Below are positions 18,441 to 27,034 of a DNA stretch of 64,000 nt, piece after piece. The translations under genes and the position numbers were made by a program. The notes under the pieces are model-generated. The model saw only the letters and a list, made by a program, of their open reading frames with translations, was not told the origin of the DNA and did no database searches. Numbering within the stretch: the first letter of the stretch is position 1; every line of letters starts with the position of its first letter. This DNA comes from Emcibacter sp. (lineage in GTDB: Bacteria; Pseudomonadota; Alphaproteobacteria; Sphingomonadales; Emcibacteraceae), in assembly GCA_021774785.1 (NCBI GenBank), contig JAJFIQ010000016.1, forward strand, positions 62,001-126,000, given 5' to 3'.

Positions 18441-20078
18441 TTATTGCCGGGTATTTTTGTAAAAATTTATCAGGCCAATTGTGGAGCTATCCTGATTCTC
18501 AATGGGGCCATCCTGTTCCAGTTGAGGAAGGATATGATTAGCCAGTTCTTTGCCAAGCTCCACCCCCCACTGGTCAAACGAACATACCCGCCAAATGATT
18601 CCCTGAACAAAAATCTTATGCTCATAAAGAGCGATCAATGCACCTAGAGAATGTGGATCAATCCTTTCCAACATGATTGTATTGGTAGGCCGGTTTCCCT
18701 GATGAATTTTATGGGAAACCAGATTAGCTATATAGGGTTCGGATTTTCCTTTGGCGCGTAGTTCTTCCCGAACCTGTTCTTTATTGATTCCGGTCATCAA
18801 GGCTTGAGTCTGTGCAATAAAATTAGCCATCAAATATTCATGATGTCCCTTAACGGTGGTAGAGCTTTCTACAGCGCTGATAAAATCAGCCGGGATAATA
18901 TTTTTACCCTGATGCAGATATTGATAAAAAGCATGTTGACCATTGATGCCCAACTGGCCCCAGATGATAGAACCCGTGGAATAAGGAACATCAATGCCGT
19001 CCCAATCCACTGATTTGCCATTACTTTCCATATCCGCTTGCTGCATGTAGGCTGAGAACATATGCAGAGACTGATTGTAGGGCAGAATGGCCTGAGTTTG
19101 CATGCCAAGGAAGGTGCTGTTCCATACGCCTATCAAAGCCTGAATGACAGGAGCATTACTTTCCAATGGGGCGTTTAGGAAGTGCTGATCCATGGCAAAG
19201 GCACCCGCCAGTAATTTCTGAAAATTATCAAAACCCAGATTGAGTGCAATGGGTAGCCCAATGGCCGACCATAAGGAAAATCGCCCACCGACCCAATCCC
19301 ATAAGTCATGAATATTATTCTTCGGAATCCCGAATTTGACGGCATTAGCACGATTTGCCGTTACGGCTATAAAATGTCTTTCTACGGCAGTTTCATCAAA
19401 AGAGGAGGCCTGTAACCAATTCCGGGCTGTCGCCGCATTGGTCAATGTCTCACGCGTGGTGAAAGTTTTTGATGAAATGATAAATAGAACCTGTTCCGGG
19501 TTTAAGGGACGTAAAACCTGGGCAATCTGGAAACTGTCCACGTTTGAGACGTAATGAACGCTGACTTTGTTATCGCTGTATTTACGCAGGGCTTCAGTCA
19601 CCATTTGGGGCCCAAGATTTGATCCGCCAATGCCTATATTGACCACATCGGTAATACGTTTTCCTGAATAGCCTCGCCATTTCCCCGACCTGATGCTGTC
19701 GGTCAGCTTTTTCATTTTATCCAGTTCAGTACTTATTTGGTCCATCACATCGGAACCATCCACATAAATGGGATCGGCATCTATATTACGAAGTGCCACA
19801 TGAAGCACAGGTCGGTCCTCTGTCAAATTGATCCGGCCACCGGAAAACATGCGTGCCCGCCAGCTCTCCACATCAACTTCCCGTGCGAGATCAAACAATC
19901 CGGTCATGACCTCATCTGTCACCAGGTTTTTGGAATAATCGAAAAGAATATTTTCAATATTTATTGAAAATTTTTCAAATCTGTCCGGGTCAGTGGCAAA
20001 CAGATCTTTCAGGTGAAGATGAGTTTCCTTTTCACTTTGACTTTCAAGGAATTTCCAAGCGGCATTGTTTGTCTTCAT
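18441..20078 (-). CDS. pgi: Glucose-6-phosphate isomerase
   Basis: A 545-residue phosphoglucose isomerase, the usual length for the proteobacterial enzyme, interconverting glucose-6-phosphate and fructose-6-phosphate in the cytoplasm. Seen are GIGGSNLGPQMV near residue 150, the phosphate loop SSKTFTT near 205, VGGRFSLWSAIGLP near 265, the catalytic-region MESNGKSVD near 350 and the C-terminal signature QWGVELGKELA near 505. A GTTTAACGTTAAAC palindrome at 20204-20217 lies about 125 bases before its start, linking it to the mannoside regulon. Its role there would be to feed fructose-6-phosphate from mannose or fructose, or glucose-6-phosphate, into central metabolism, possibly an Entner-Doudoroff route (inference). 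Confidence 0.97.
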   Translation of the reverse strand: MKTNNAAWKFLESQSEKETHLHLKDLFATDPDRFEKFSINIENILFDYSKNLVTDEVMTGLFDLAREVDVESWRARMFSGGRINLTEDRPVLHVALRNIDADPIYVDGSDVMDQISTELDKMKKLTDSIRSGKWRGYSGKRITDVVNIGIGGSNLGPQMVTEALRKYSDNKVSVHYVSNVDSFQIAQVLRPLNPEQVLFIISSKTFTTRETLTNAATARNWLQASSFDETAVERHFIAVTANRANAVKFGIPKNNIHDLWDWVGGRFSLWSAIGLPIALNLGFDNFQKLLAGAFAMDQHFLNAPLESNAPVIQALIGVWNSTFLGMQTQAILPYNQSLHMFSAYMQQADMESNGKSVDWDGIDVPYSTGSIIWGQLGINGQHAFYQYLHQGKNIIPADFISAVESSTTVKGHHEYLMANFIAQTQALMTGINKEQVREELRAKGKSEPYIANLVSHKIHQGNRPTNTIMLERIDPHSLGALIALYEHKIFVQGIIWRVCSFDQWGVELGKELANHILPQLEQDGPIENQDSSTIGLINFYKNTRQ

Positions 20079-20203
20079 GAAATATAATCCGGCAAAAATT
20101 TGGGGTGCTCTTAATGTTACAAGAACACCCCATTGGAGTTTGACTAAAATATCAAGGGGTATATGCAGAAAACGATTTTTTTTAAACCGTTATCAGGCCT
20201 TAC

Positions 20204-20217
20204 GTTTAACGTTAAAC
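20204..20217. promoter_or_regulatory. LacI operator upstream of pgi
   Basis: The perfect 14-bp palindrome GTTTAACGTTAAAC, of LacI-family form with a central CpG. The same sequence occurs at 22627-22640, 30735-30748 and 30770-30783, each before a gene of the mannoside cluster. Confidence 0.75.
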
Positions 20218-20260
20218 AAAAGTAAAATCAAGGGAAAAATAACCTATGACCATAAATAAC

Positions 20261-21382
20261 TTATCCTGCTAAACTGTGTGAAGTCTGACTGTTTTCGACA
20301 GTGATTGCCTCGCCATTACCATCAAAAAATAAAATATTCCGGGGGTCAATGCTCAACGTCAAGCGATCCATATCATTGAAGATATGCTGCCCCTGGAGCT
20401 TTACCCGGATATCGATCTTATCGAATAATTTTGCATAAATATAAGTGGAATCTCCGAGTGTTTCCACAGCATCCGTGGTCATCTCCAAGGCAAGGTCCTC
20501 ATCTCTGACAAAGGGCTTAATATGTTCTGGCCGCAAGCCAAGCGTTATCTCATCACCCACCTGTAATGCAGGTACATTAACATCAAGGTAGACGTCCATG
20601 TTTTCCCCCAACTGGATTAGCAACTTGTTTTTCTTATGCCTAGTGACTATGCCATCAAGTAAATTGATTTTAGGGCTACCTATAAAACTGGCAGTGAACG
20701 TATTTTTCGGGTGATTATAAAGTTCTAGGGGCGATCCCATCTGGGCAATGTTTCCAGCGTCCAGAACGATAATTTTATCGGCGAGTGTCATTGCTTCTAC
20801 CTGATCATGGGTCACATAAATCATGGTACTTCCGAGCTTCTGATGTAGCTTGCCCAACTCATGGCGCATTTGAACCCGCAATTCGGTGTCAAGATTTGAT
20901 AACGGCTCGTCGAATAAAAATATTTTTGGGTCACGAACAATGGTTCGCCCGATAGCCACGCGTTGTCGCTGGCCACCAGAGAGGTGACTTGGAAGACGAT
21001 CTAGATAATCACTCAACTGCAGGATATCAGCGGCCTGCTTGACTTTCTGATCAATGTGTTGCTTGCTGCATTTCATATTTTTCAGTCCAAAACTCAAATT
21101 TTCACTAACCGTCATATGGGGGTAAAGAGCATAGGACTGGAAAACCATGGCGATGCCACGTTTCGAGGCCGCTGTATGTGTTACATCATCGTCACCAATA
21201 TAAATATTGCCGGAAGTAATATCTTCCAATCCTGCAATCATCCTCAATATAGTAGATTTTCCGCAACCTGAAGGCCCAACCAGAACAATGAATTCCCCTG
21301 ACTGAATATCAAAATTTATATCATGAATGATTTCAGTCTGATCATAAGCTTTTACCAGATTTTTAACGGTCACATTGGTCAT
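20261..21382 (-). CDS. MalK/UgpC-type sugar ABC transporter ATPase
   Basis: A 373-residue ATPase of the CUT1 sugar importer family. Walker A GPSGCGKST near residue 37, signature LSGGQRQRVAIG near 134, Walker B FLFDEPLSNLD near 155, switch histidine YVTHDQVEAM near 188, then a C-terminal TOBE-like regulatory domain (about 240-360; GLRPEHIKPF). It stands 15 bases after the LacI gene on the same strand, with GGGAGA before its ATG, so the two form an operon. The solute-binding protein and two permeases that lack their own ATPase are encoded divergently at 23997-27024, so this ATPase almost surely energises them. Confidence 0.94.
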   Translation of the reverse strand: MTNVTVKNLVKAYDQTEIIHDINFDIQSGEFIVLVGPSGCGKSTILRMIAGLEDITSGNIYIGDDDVTHTAASKRGIAMVFQSYALYPHMTVSENLSFGLKNMKCSKQHIDQKVKQAADILQLSDYLDRLPSHLSGGQRQRVAIGRTIVRDPKIFLFDEPLSNLDTELRVQMRHELGKLHQKLGSTMIYVTHDQVEAMTLADKIIVLDAGNIAQMGSPLELYNHPKNTFTASFIGSPKINLLDGIVTRHKKNKLLIQLGENMDVYLDVNVPALQVGDEITLGLRPEHIKPFVRDEDLALEMTTDAVETLGDSTYIYAKLFDKIDIRVKLQGQHIFNDMDRLTLSIDPRNILFFDGNGEAITVENSQTSHSLAG

Positions 21383-21397
21383 ATTTCAAAAGTCTCC

Positions 21398-22453
21398 CTA
21401 TCTTTTGGCTGTGCTATCTCTTTCAATAAGTGTCGCTTCAATATTAATCCTTCTACTCTGATCTTCATCCTTGTTAAGAAGCGCTTCCGCCGCCTTGCGA
21501 CCCTTTGCATAGGCATCCTGCCGGACAGTCGTCAACGCGGGTAAAGCAGAGTTTAAACCATGGGGCGAAAGGTCATCAAATCCCGTTACCGAGATACGCC
21601 CGGGGACATCCAGTCCAAGGCGTTGACATTCTTCCATTGCACCGTAAGCAAGCCGGTCTGAGAAACAGATGAAAGCCGTAATGTCCGGCTGAAGTTCCAG
21701 CAGATGCCGTGCCGCTTCTGCGCCGCCATCTCTACTATTTGTCGTTTCACGGACCAATATACTGTTCAGCTTAATGCCTTTGCTCGTGATGGCTTCCCGA
21801 CAACCAATCATGCGTTGATTTGGTACGTAATTATCTGTTTCAAGTTTGCGGTCGAGGGTGAATAAATCATGGCTTCTTTCTGTTAAAGGAAAGGTAATTA
21901 TGCCGATTTTTTTATGTCCCAGAGACATAATATGATCGGTCATTTCGCGCATAATAGTGGCATCATTTGTTAAAACGCTAATATGCAAAGGGGCATCAAA
22001 GTCAACCACAACAGTGGGGAGGCCTCTGGATAATGCGCGTTGCGTTGTTGGATTGCTTTTATATGGTGCATTAAGGATATAGCCATCTACCATCGCATCC
22101 AATGACTCAAAATTATTCAGATCATTGTTTTTTAGGGGAATCAGAACAATGTTGGTACCCCGCTCCTCACAGATTGAGGAAACGCCACGCAGGAAAGCAA
22201 TATCATGGGGGTCGGAAAAGGCATAACTCAGTTGATCATTATAAATGATACCTATGGCACCACATAATCCTGTCCGGAGTGATCTGGCAGCAGGGTTAGG
22301 ACCGTGGTAATTAATGGATTTTGCATAGTCCAGAATTTTCTTTTGAAGTTTGCTGGATACCTTTGCAGGATTATTGAAGGCATTGGAAACAGATGTATGC
22401 GTAATACCAAGGTCAGCAGCAATAGATTTCAGTGTCGTTTTATTTCGGCGCAT
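21398..22453 (-). CDS. LacI family repressor of the mannoside regulon
   Basis: A 351-residue repressor with an N-terminal LacI helix-turn-helix (TLKSIAADLGITHTSVSNAF, about residues 7-27, with the hinge up to about 60) and a periplasmic-binding-protein-like sensor domain (about 65-345). A ribosome site AGAGGG precedes ATG. The gene is divergent from the sugar importer operon, and two palindromes GTTTAACGTTAA(AC) lie in the shared region, as expected for an autoregulated local repressor. The same palindrome before pgi and the receptor at 30835 defines a small regulon. The inducer is likely a mannose- or glucose-containing sugar or sugar phosphate (inference). Confidence 0.93.
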   Translation of the reverse strand: MRRNKTTLKSIAADLGITHTSVSNAFNNPAKVSSKLQKKILDYAKSINYHGPNPAARSLRTGLCGAIGIIYNDQLSYAFSDPHDIAFLRGVSSICEERGTNIVLIPLKNNDLNNFESLDAMVDGYILNAPYKSNPTTQRALSRGLPTVVVDFDAPLHISVLTNDATIMREMTDHIMSLGHKKIGIITFPLTERSHDLFTLDRKLETDNYVPNQRMIGCREAITSKGIKLNSILVRETTNSRDGGAEAARHLLELQPDITAFICFSDRLAYGAMEECQRLGLDVPGRISVTGFDDLSPHGLNSALPALTTVRQDAYAKGRKAAEALLNKDEDQSRRINIEATLIERDSTAKR

Positions 22454-22592
22454 TTTTTCAAATACCCTCTTAATGAATTAATTTAATAATATTGACTGTA
22501 TAATAACAGGATAATTTTTGATCTTCTACAGTCATCGAGCTTCACTCAATTGCAATATACATCATCTACTTTCCAATATATAGTGATAAGAG

Positions 22593-22642
22593 TTTAACGT
22601 TAATTATTGACATTGGCAACAGTTAAGTTTAACGTTAAACTT
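22593..22642. promoter_or_regulatory. Paired LacI operators in divergent promoter region
   Basis: Two sites: GTTTAACGTTAA at 22593-22604 (two bases short of the full palindrome) and a perfect 18-bp palindrome AAGTTTAACGTTAAACTT at 22625-22642. Their centres are about 34 bases apart, roughly three helical turns. They sit between the LacI-ATPase operon and the importer operon and could control both. Confidence 0.75.
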
Positions 22643-22687
22643 AGTTTTCGATTTATAGGGAAAAATAGCCGTACAAACGGCTACGAG

Positions 22688-23980
22688 ATGCTGGTTAATA
22701 AAGTAATGAAATTAAAAAACAAAAAATCTCAATCAATAATTTTTCTGTTATTTTGCAGCATATTGTTTTTTGTGGCCACATTTGTTCTTGGGAAACCATC
22801 AGTCTATTCGCAGGAAACCGTTTCCGAAAATTCCAGAATCAATTTGAAACATTTTAATCATTTATTTGCGCCCATAAAAGTGGGCAATAGAAAAATGGCC
22901 GTTGTCAATATCTATAGCGAATACCCGGATTATACCTTTGCCATTGAACCTGCCGAAGGGTTTGCATGTGTGGACGATGTGGCAAGGGCCATTGTCATGT
23001 TGTCTGAATATCTGAAAGACCAGCCGGACGAAGTTGTTTTGACCAAAACAAGAATGCTGGTTGAGTTTGTTTTGCATATGCAAAACGACAATGGTTATTT
23101 TAATAATTTCATCTGGCCGGACCTGTCCATTAATACCCTTTATAAAACTTCGGTAGCAGAAATGAATTGGTGGTCTTTCAGGGCATTGTGGAGTTTGGAG
23201 ACGGCTCATAGACTGTTTCGTTCGGATGCGGAACTGACGGCAAGGATCGAAAAAGCCATAGAAAAAGTCGTTATCAGGATAAGAGAAGATATTCCTGTAA
23301 CGGATTTAAAAACCGAGGTTGTTAACAGCATAGAGGTTGCGACATGGCTGCCTAGCAAATATGCTGCAGATCAGGCTGCTGTCGCTATCATAGCCCTGCT
23401 GCCATATTATAAAAGAAGCGCGGACGTCCAAATTGCGGCTATTATCAATGCACTGGCACAGGGCATTATGACAATGCAAAAGGGTGATGCGGAGAATTAT
23501 CCTTATGGTATGTTTTTAAGTTGGAAGAATGAATGGCATGCCTGGGGCAACAGTCAGGCCTATGCTTTACTATTGGCAGGACAACAGCTGGCCCGTCCCG
23601 CGTATATTGAAAGCGCCTTGCGGGAAGTGGATAATTTTTATCCTTTTCTTATGAAAAGTGGGTTTGCAGAATCTCTTGTTTTAGAGCGTGATGGGGGTCA
23701 TTATTTTCAAGCCCGCAAGGCACAGTTCCCTCAAATTTCCTATGGGGTCCGTCCAATGGTATATGCTGTATCGGAAGCTTACCGGGTAACTAAAAATGAA
23801 AAATACACCACCCAATTGGCGCAGTTAAAATCATGGTTTCAGGGCAATAATATAGCCGCAGAAACCATGTATAATCAGAAGAGCGGGAGGACCTTTGATG
23901 CCATTAAATCCGCCACTGAAATTAATATGAATTCCGGCGCGGAATCAACCATAGAAAGCATATTGGTCTTACAGAGGTAA
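22688..23980 (+). CDS. Predicted exported alpha/alpha-toroid protein, function unassigned
   Basis: I do not recognise a named family with certainty. From ATG 22688 the protein has 430 residues; ATG 22706 (starting MKLKNKKSQ) is an alternative, and upstream in-frame codons overlap the operator and are unlikely. A hydrophobic segment (FLLFCSILFFVATFVLG) after lysines is a signal peptide or anchor, so the protein is probably periplasmic. The body has alternating helices with FACVDDVARAIVMLSEYL, NGYFNNFIW and MNWWSFRALWSL, a pattern like (alpha/alpha)-barrel glycosidases and epimerases, with acidic DD as possible catalytic residues. It is the first gene of the importer operon, 16 bases before the solute-binding protein. 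It may trim an oligosaccharide before uptake (inference). Confidence 0.65.
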   Translation: MLVNKVMKLKNKKSQSIIFLLFCSILFFVATFVLGKPSVYSQETVSENSRINLKHFNHLFAPIKVGNRKMAVVNIYSEYPDYTFAIEPAEGFACVDDVARAIVMLSEYLKDQPDEVVLTKTRMLVEFVLHMQNDNGYFNNFIWPDLSINTLYKTSVAEMNWWSFRALWSLETAHRLFRSDAELTARIEKAIEKVVIRIREDIPVTDLKTEVVNSIEVATWLPSKYAADQAAVAIIALLPYYKRSADVQIAAIINALAQGIMTMQKGDAENYPYGMFLSWKNEWHAWGNSQAYALLLAGQQLARPAYIESALREVDNFYPFLMKSGFAESLVLERDGGHYFQARKAQFPQISYGVRPMVYAVSEAYRVTKNEKYTTQLAQLKSWFQGNNIAAETMYNQKSGRTFDAIKSATEINMNSGAESTIESILVLQR

Positions 23981-23996
23981 GTGCAAAGGGAGGTTT

Positions 23997-25286
23997 ATGA
24001 AGACTATAATAAGCATATTTTTGGCCGGTAGCCTTCTGTTGTTGGGCAGTTGTTCTGAGTCTGGTCCGACAACAGAAGATGCTACGACGAATAAAGTGAT
24101 TAAATTATGGGTCGCCCCGGACGAATCACAAGAGGCCTTTTGGAAGATTGTAGTAGAGCGATGGAATAAAAGCGGCTTAGGCACGCCTGTGGAATTAAAG
24201 ACGATCCCGGCTGTTGAAAGTTCGGAAAAGGCTATTTTAACGGCCTTGGTCGCAGATAATGCCCCTGATATTTCGACGAATATATTTTCAGGATTTTCCA
24301 CTCAACTGGCGAGTTTAGGACAGTTGCAGGACCTTTCCGTGATGGATGGTTATCAGGAACTTGTCTCGGTTCGGCATATGGAAACTATCATGCAGGGCTG
24401 GGATCAGGACGGGAAGAAATATGTCTTTCCCCTTTATTCAAACCCCACTTTGATATGGTGGCGGCGTGACATTCTGCAAAGGCTTGGAATTATAAAAATT
24501 CCGGAAACTTATGATGACGTATATGCGTTATCAGAACAATATGCCGCCTCTGATAATAAATATGGCATGCAGATTATGACGGGTAAAATCTGGTACGATA
24601 GATGGTTTGATTTTATTTCATTTTATTATGCCGCTTCAAATGGTGCGCCTTATGTTAAGGATGGCAAGGCACTTTATAAAAATGAAGCCGGCCTTGCGGT
24701 GCTGACATTCATGGAAACCATATATAAGAATGGTTGGACGGCCTTGGATTTTGAAAGTGATGATCCCTTAACGACTGGTCTTGTCGTAGGGGGTGTCAGG
24801 GGGCCATGGAGCATTTCATTTTTTGAGCGAATGTATCCTGATACCTTGAAAAAAATCATTGTTGGGCCAATGATAACGAAACATAAAGGGGATGGAAAAA
24901 CTTTCACATTGGCGGATAGCAAAGGGCTTGTCATATTCAAAAATAGCAAAGTGAAAGAGGAAGCCTTCGCCTTTATTTCTTGGGTATTCAGTAATGACGA
25001 AATCAGCCTACTATGGCTGGAAAAAACAAGTCTTCCGCCTGCGCGGGGTGACTTGATGGATAATGTAATATTCAAAAATTTTTATAATACACATCCTATA
25101 GCCAGACAATATGCTTCATATGTCAATGTGGCCGTTCCATCCGCATTCACTGAAAATACGATTGATGTACAAAAAACCATGGGATTTGAAATGGTTGACC
25201 CCGTGAAATTTGGCACCAAATCGCCGGAGGCGGCTCTAGCGGATGCCGTCAGGCGTACGGACAAAATTCTGCGGGCGGAGCATTGA
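23997..25286 (+). CDS. Sugar ABC transporter solute-binding lipoprotein
   Basis: A 429-residue family-1 solute-binding protein, MalE/UgpB-like, of a CUT1 importer. The N-terminus MKTIISIFLAGSLLLLGSC is a lipoprotein signal with the lipobox cysteine at residue 19 or 20, so the protein is probably anchored in the inner membrane facing the periplasm. KLWVAPDESQEAFWKIV opens the first lobe, and NAPDISTN and the C-terminal MGFEMVDP region match the fold. AGGGAGG lies just before ATG 23997. It is followed by two permeases and enzymes for mannosides and alpha-glucosides, so an oligosaccharide with mannose or glucose is the likely ligand. Confidence 0.92.
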   Translation: MKTIISIFLAGSLLLLGSCSESGPTTEDATTNKVIKLWVAPDESQEAFWKIVVERWNKSGLGTPVELKTIPAVESSEKAILTALVADNAPDISTNIFSGFSTQLASLGQLQDLSVMDGYQELVSVRHMETIMQGWDQDGKKYVFPLYSNPTLIWWRRDILQRLGIIKIPETYDDVYALSEQYAASDNKYGMQIMTGKIWYDRWFDFISFYYAASNGAPYVKDGKALYKNEAGLAVLTFMETIYKNGWTALDFESDDPLTTGLVVGGVRGPWSISFFERMYPDTLKKIIVGPMITKHKGDGKTFTLADSKGLVIFKNSKVKEEAFAFISWVFSNDEISLLWLEKTSLPPARGDLMDNVIFKNFYNTHPIARQYASYVNVAVPSAFTENTIDVQKTMGFEMVDPVKFGTKSPEAALADAVRRTDKILRAEH

Positions 25287-25288
25287 GT

Positions 25289-26179
25289 ATGAAAATTGGC
25301 AATATAAATATCGTGGAAATAAAGGAATCCCAAATAGGGGCCGCACTGGCAATTTCATTTCTGTTGTTTAATGTAATTTTCTGGGCTTATCCGTTCCTGT
25401 GGCTGGTGATTTTGTCTGTTACCGAATGGCGTTTTTTTGATGTGCCGACGTTCAGTGGGCTGAAAAACTTTTTTGCCGTTTTATACGACCCCGAATTCTG
25501 GCGATCATTATGGAATGTCATCCGGTTTTTGGGATATTATGTACCCATTGTACTGGCCTGTTCGCTAGGCTTTGCATTTGGTCTTCAACATATCGGGCGC
25601 GGTAAAGTCTTTATTGCATTGTCGTTTTTGGTGGCACACATATCTTCCGGCGTTGCCTATTCTCTGGTTTTTGAAAAAATATTCAGTTCTACGGGCCCTT
25701 TGAATACATTTCTGGCGGATTGGTTTGGTTTCACAATTCCCTGGTTGTCCAGTCCCAATATGGCCATGCTGTCAATTTCTCTTGTGGTGACTTGGAAGTT
25801 CGTCGGCTATTACGGCTTGATTTTATATTCGGGTCTGGTTGCCATACCACAGGAAATATATGATGCGGCCAAACTGGATAATACGAAACTCCTTACAAAG
25901 TTATTCAAAGTCACGCTACCCATGATCAACGCGCAGCTTGTCATGGTGTTGGTGTTTGCCATAACCGTTGCGTTTGGCATATTTACCGAACCCTACATGA
26001 TCACGGGCGGCGGGCCAATGGAAAGCACTAATATGCCACTGTTGGTTATTTATGAGACGGCATTCAACCGTTTGCAACCAAGCCGTGCTGCATTGATGGC
26101 CATTATTATTGCCGTTGTCAGTTATTTAGTTATCAAGATTATGCGCAAATTACTGGAAAAAAATGTGGAACTGGTATGA
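25289..26179 (+). CDS. Sugar ABC transporter permease, MalF-like
   Basis: A 296-residue inner-membrane permease with about six helices. The coupling EAA loop is seen as EIYDAAKLDNTKLLTKLFKV near residue 190. ATG 25289 is preferred over an in-frame TTG at 25283 because it follows a GGAG (GCGGAGCATTG) and begins just after the stop of the binding-protein gene. It lacks the long periplasmic loop of MalF, as in most CUT1 permeases. It pairs with the next gene, with which it overlaps by four bases. Confidence 0.92.
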   Translation: MKIGNINIVEIKESQIGAALAISFLLFNVIFWAYPFLWLVILSVTEWRFFDVPTFSGLKNFFAVLYDPEFWRSLWNVIRFLGYYVPIVLACSLGFAFGLQHIGRGKVFIALSFLVAHISSGVAYSLVFEKIFSSTGPLNTFLADWFGFTIPWLSSPNMAMLSISLVVTWKFVGYYGLILYSGLVAIPQEIYDAAKLDNTKLLTKLFKVTLPMINAQLVMVLVFAITVAFGIFTEPYMITGGGPMESTNMPLLVIYETAFNRLQPSRAALMAIIIAVVSYLVIKIMRKLLEKNVELV

Positions 26180-27024
26180 TTGATTTAAAGAAAATAATAC
26201 CGCAAAAAACTGTGGGTAGCTGGATCATTACAATTTTAATGTATCTATTGGCCATAACATGGTTGTATCCTTATATCTGGATGGTTATGGCGTCCCTCAA
26301 ACCAACGCCTGAGATATACCACACGGATTTATTTTCCGGTACGTTGACCATGGAAAATTATCAATTTCTGTTTGATAGTGCGGAAAAAATTAACCGTCCG
26401 TTCCTGAAATCTCTTTTCAACTCCTTTTTTATCACACTTACTGTCACGGTTTCAGTCGTGATTACATCGGCTTTCATTGGCTACGCTATGGCGAAAATTG
26501 ACTTTCGCGGACGTGCGCAGGTAAATGATTTTATTCTGTTTCAAATGGTTGTGCCAGCCATGGTGTTAATGATCCCCCTTTTTGTTCTGATAAAACAGCT
26601 TGGATTAATTAATACATATTCCGCGATGATATTGCCAGTAATGATGTCGGGCTGGGGCATTTTTATGATGGCTCAGGCATTTAAGGGTACGCCAAATGAT
26701 TATATTGATGCGGCAAAACTGGATCGGGCGAGCTTGAGACAGATTGTATTCAACCTTATGGTACCCCTTAACAAGGCTATTGTAGCCATTGTCGCATTAT
26801 TTACTTTCACCGGTACGTGGGACAATTTCATGTGGCCACTTATCGTCATGTCGGACGTTGAAAAAATGCCTTTGTCGGTATTGCTTGCAACTTTCAGCAA
26901 ACAATATGGCACTGATGTTGGCCCCGTGATGGCGGGGTCGGTATTACAGGCTCTGCCGCTGGTACTGTTGTTCATTATTTTCCGCAAATATTTTTTACAG
27001 GGAATGTCACTGTCTTTGAAGTGA
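26176..27024 (+). CDS. Sugar ABC transporter permease, MalG-like
   Basis: A 282-residue inner-membrane permease with about six helices and the EAA-loop segment DYIDAAKLDRASLRQIVFN near residue 175. Its ATG overlaps the stop of the preceding permease (ATGA), a sign of translational coupling. It ends ...LQGMSLSLK, a common end for MalG-like partners. With the MalF-like partner, the lipoprotein and the divergently encoded ATPase it forms a complete importer. Confidence 0.92.
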   Translation: MIDLKKIIPQKTVGSWIITILMYLLAITWLYPYIWMVMASLKPTPEIYHTDLFSGTLTMENYQFLFDSAEKINRPFLKSLFNSFFITLTVTVSVVITSAFIGYAMAKIDFRGRAQVNDFILFQMVVPAMVLMIPLFVLIKQLGLINTYSAMILPVMMSGWGIFMMAQAFKGTPNDYIDAAKLDRASLRQIVFNLMVPLNKAIVAIVALFTFTGTWDNFMWPLIVMSDVEKMPLSVLLATFSKQYGTDVGPVMAGSVLQALPLVLLFIIFRKYFLQGMSLSLK

Positions 27025-27034
27025 CCTGAATTAT

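Noticed and set aside
22607-22687. Extended start of the unassigned exported protein at TTG 22607
   Set aside because: The frame crosses the perfect 18-bp operator palindrome and has no ribosome site; the later ATG codons precede a proper signal segment.
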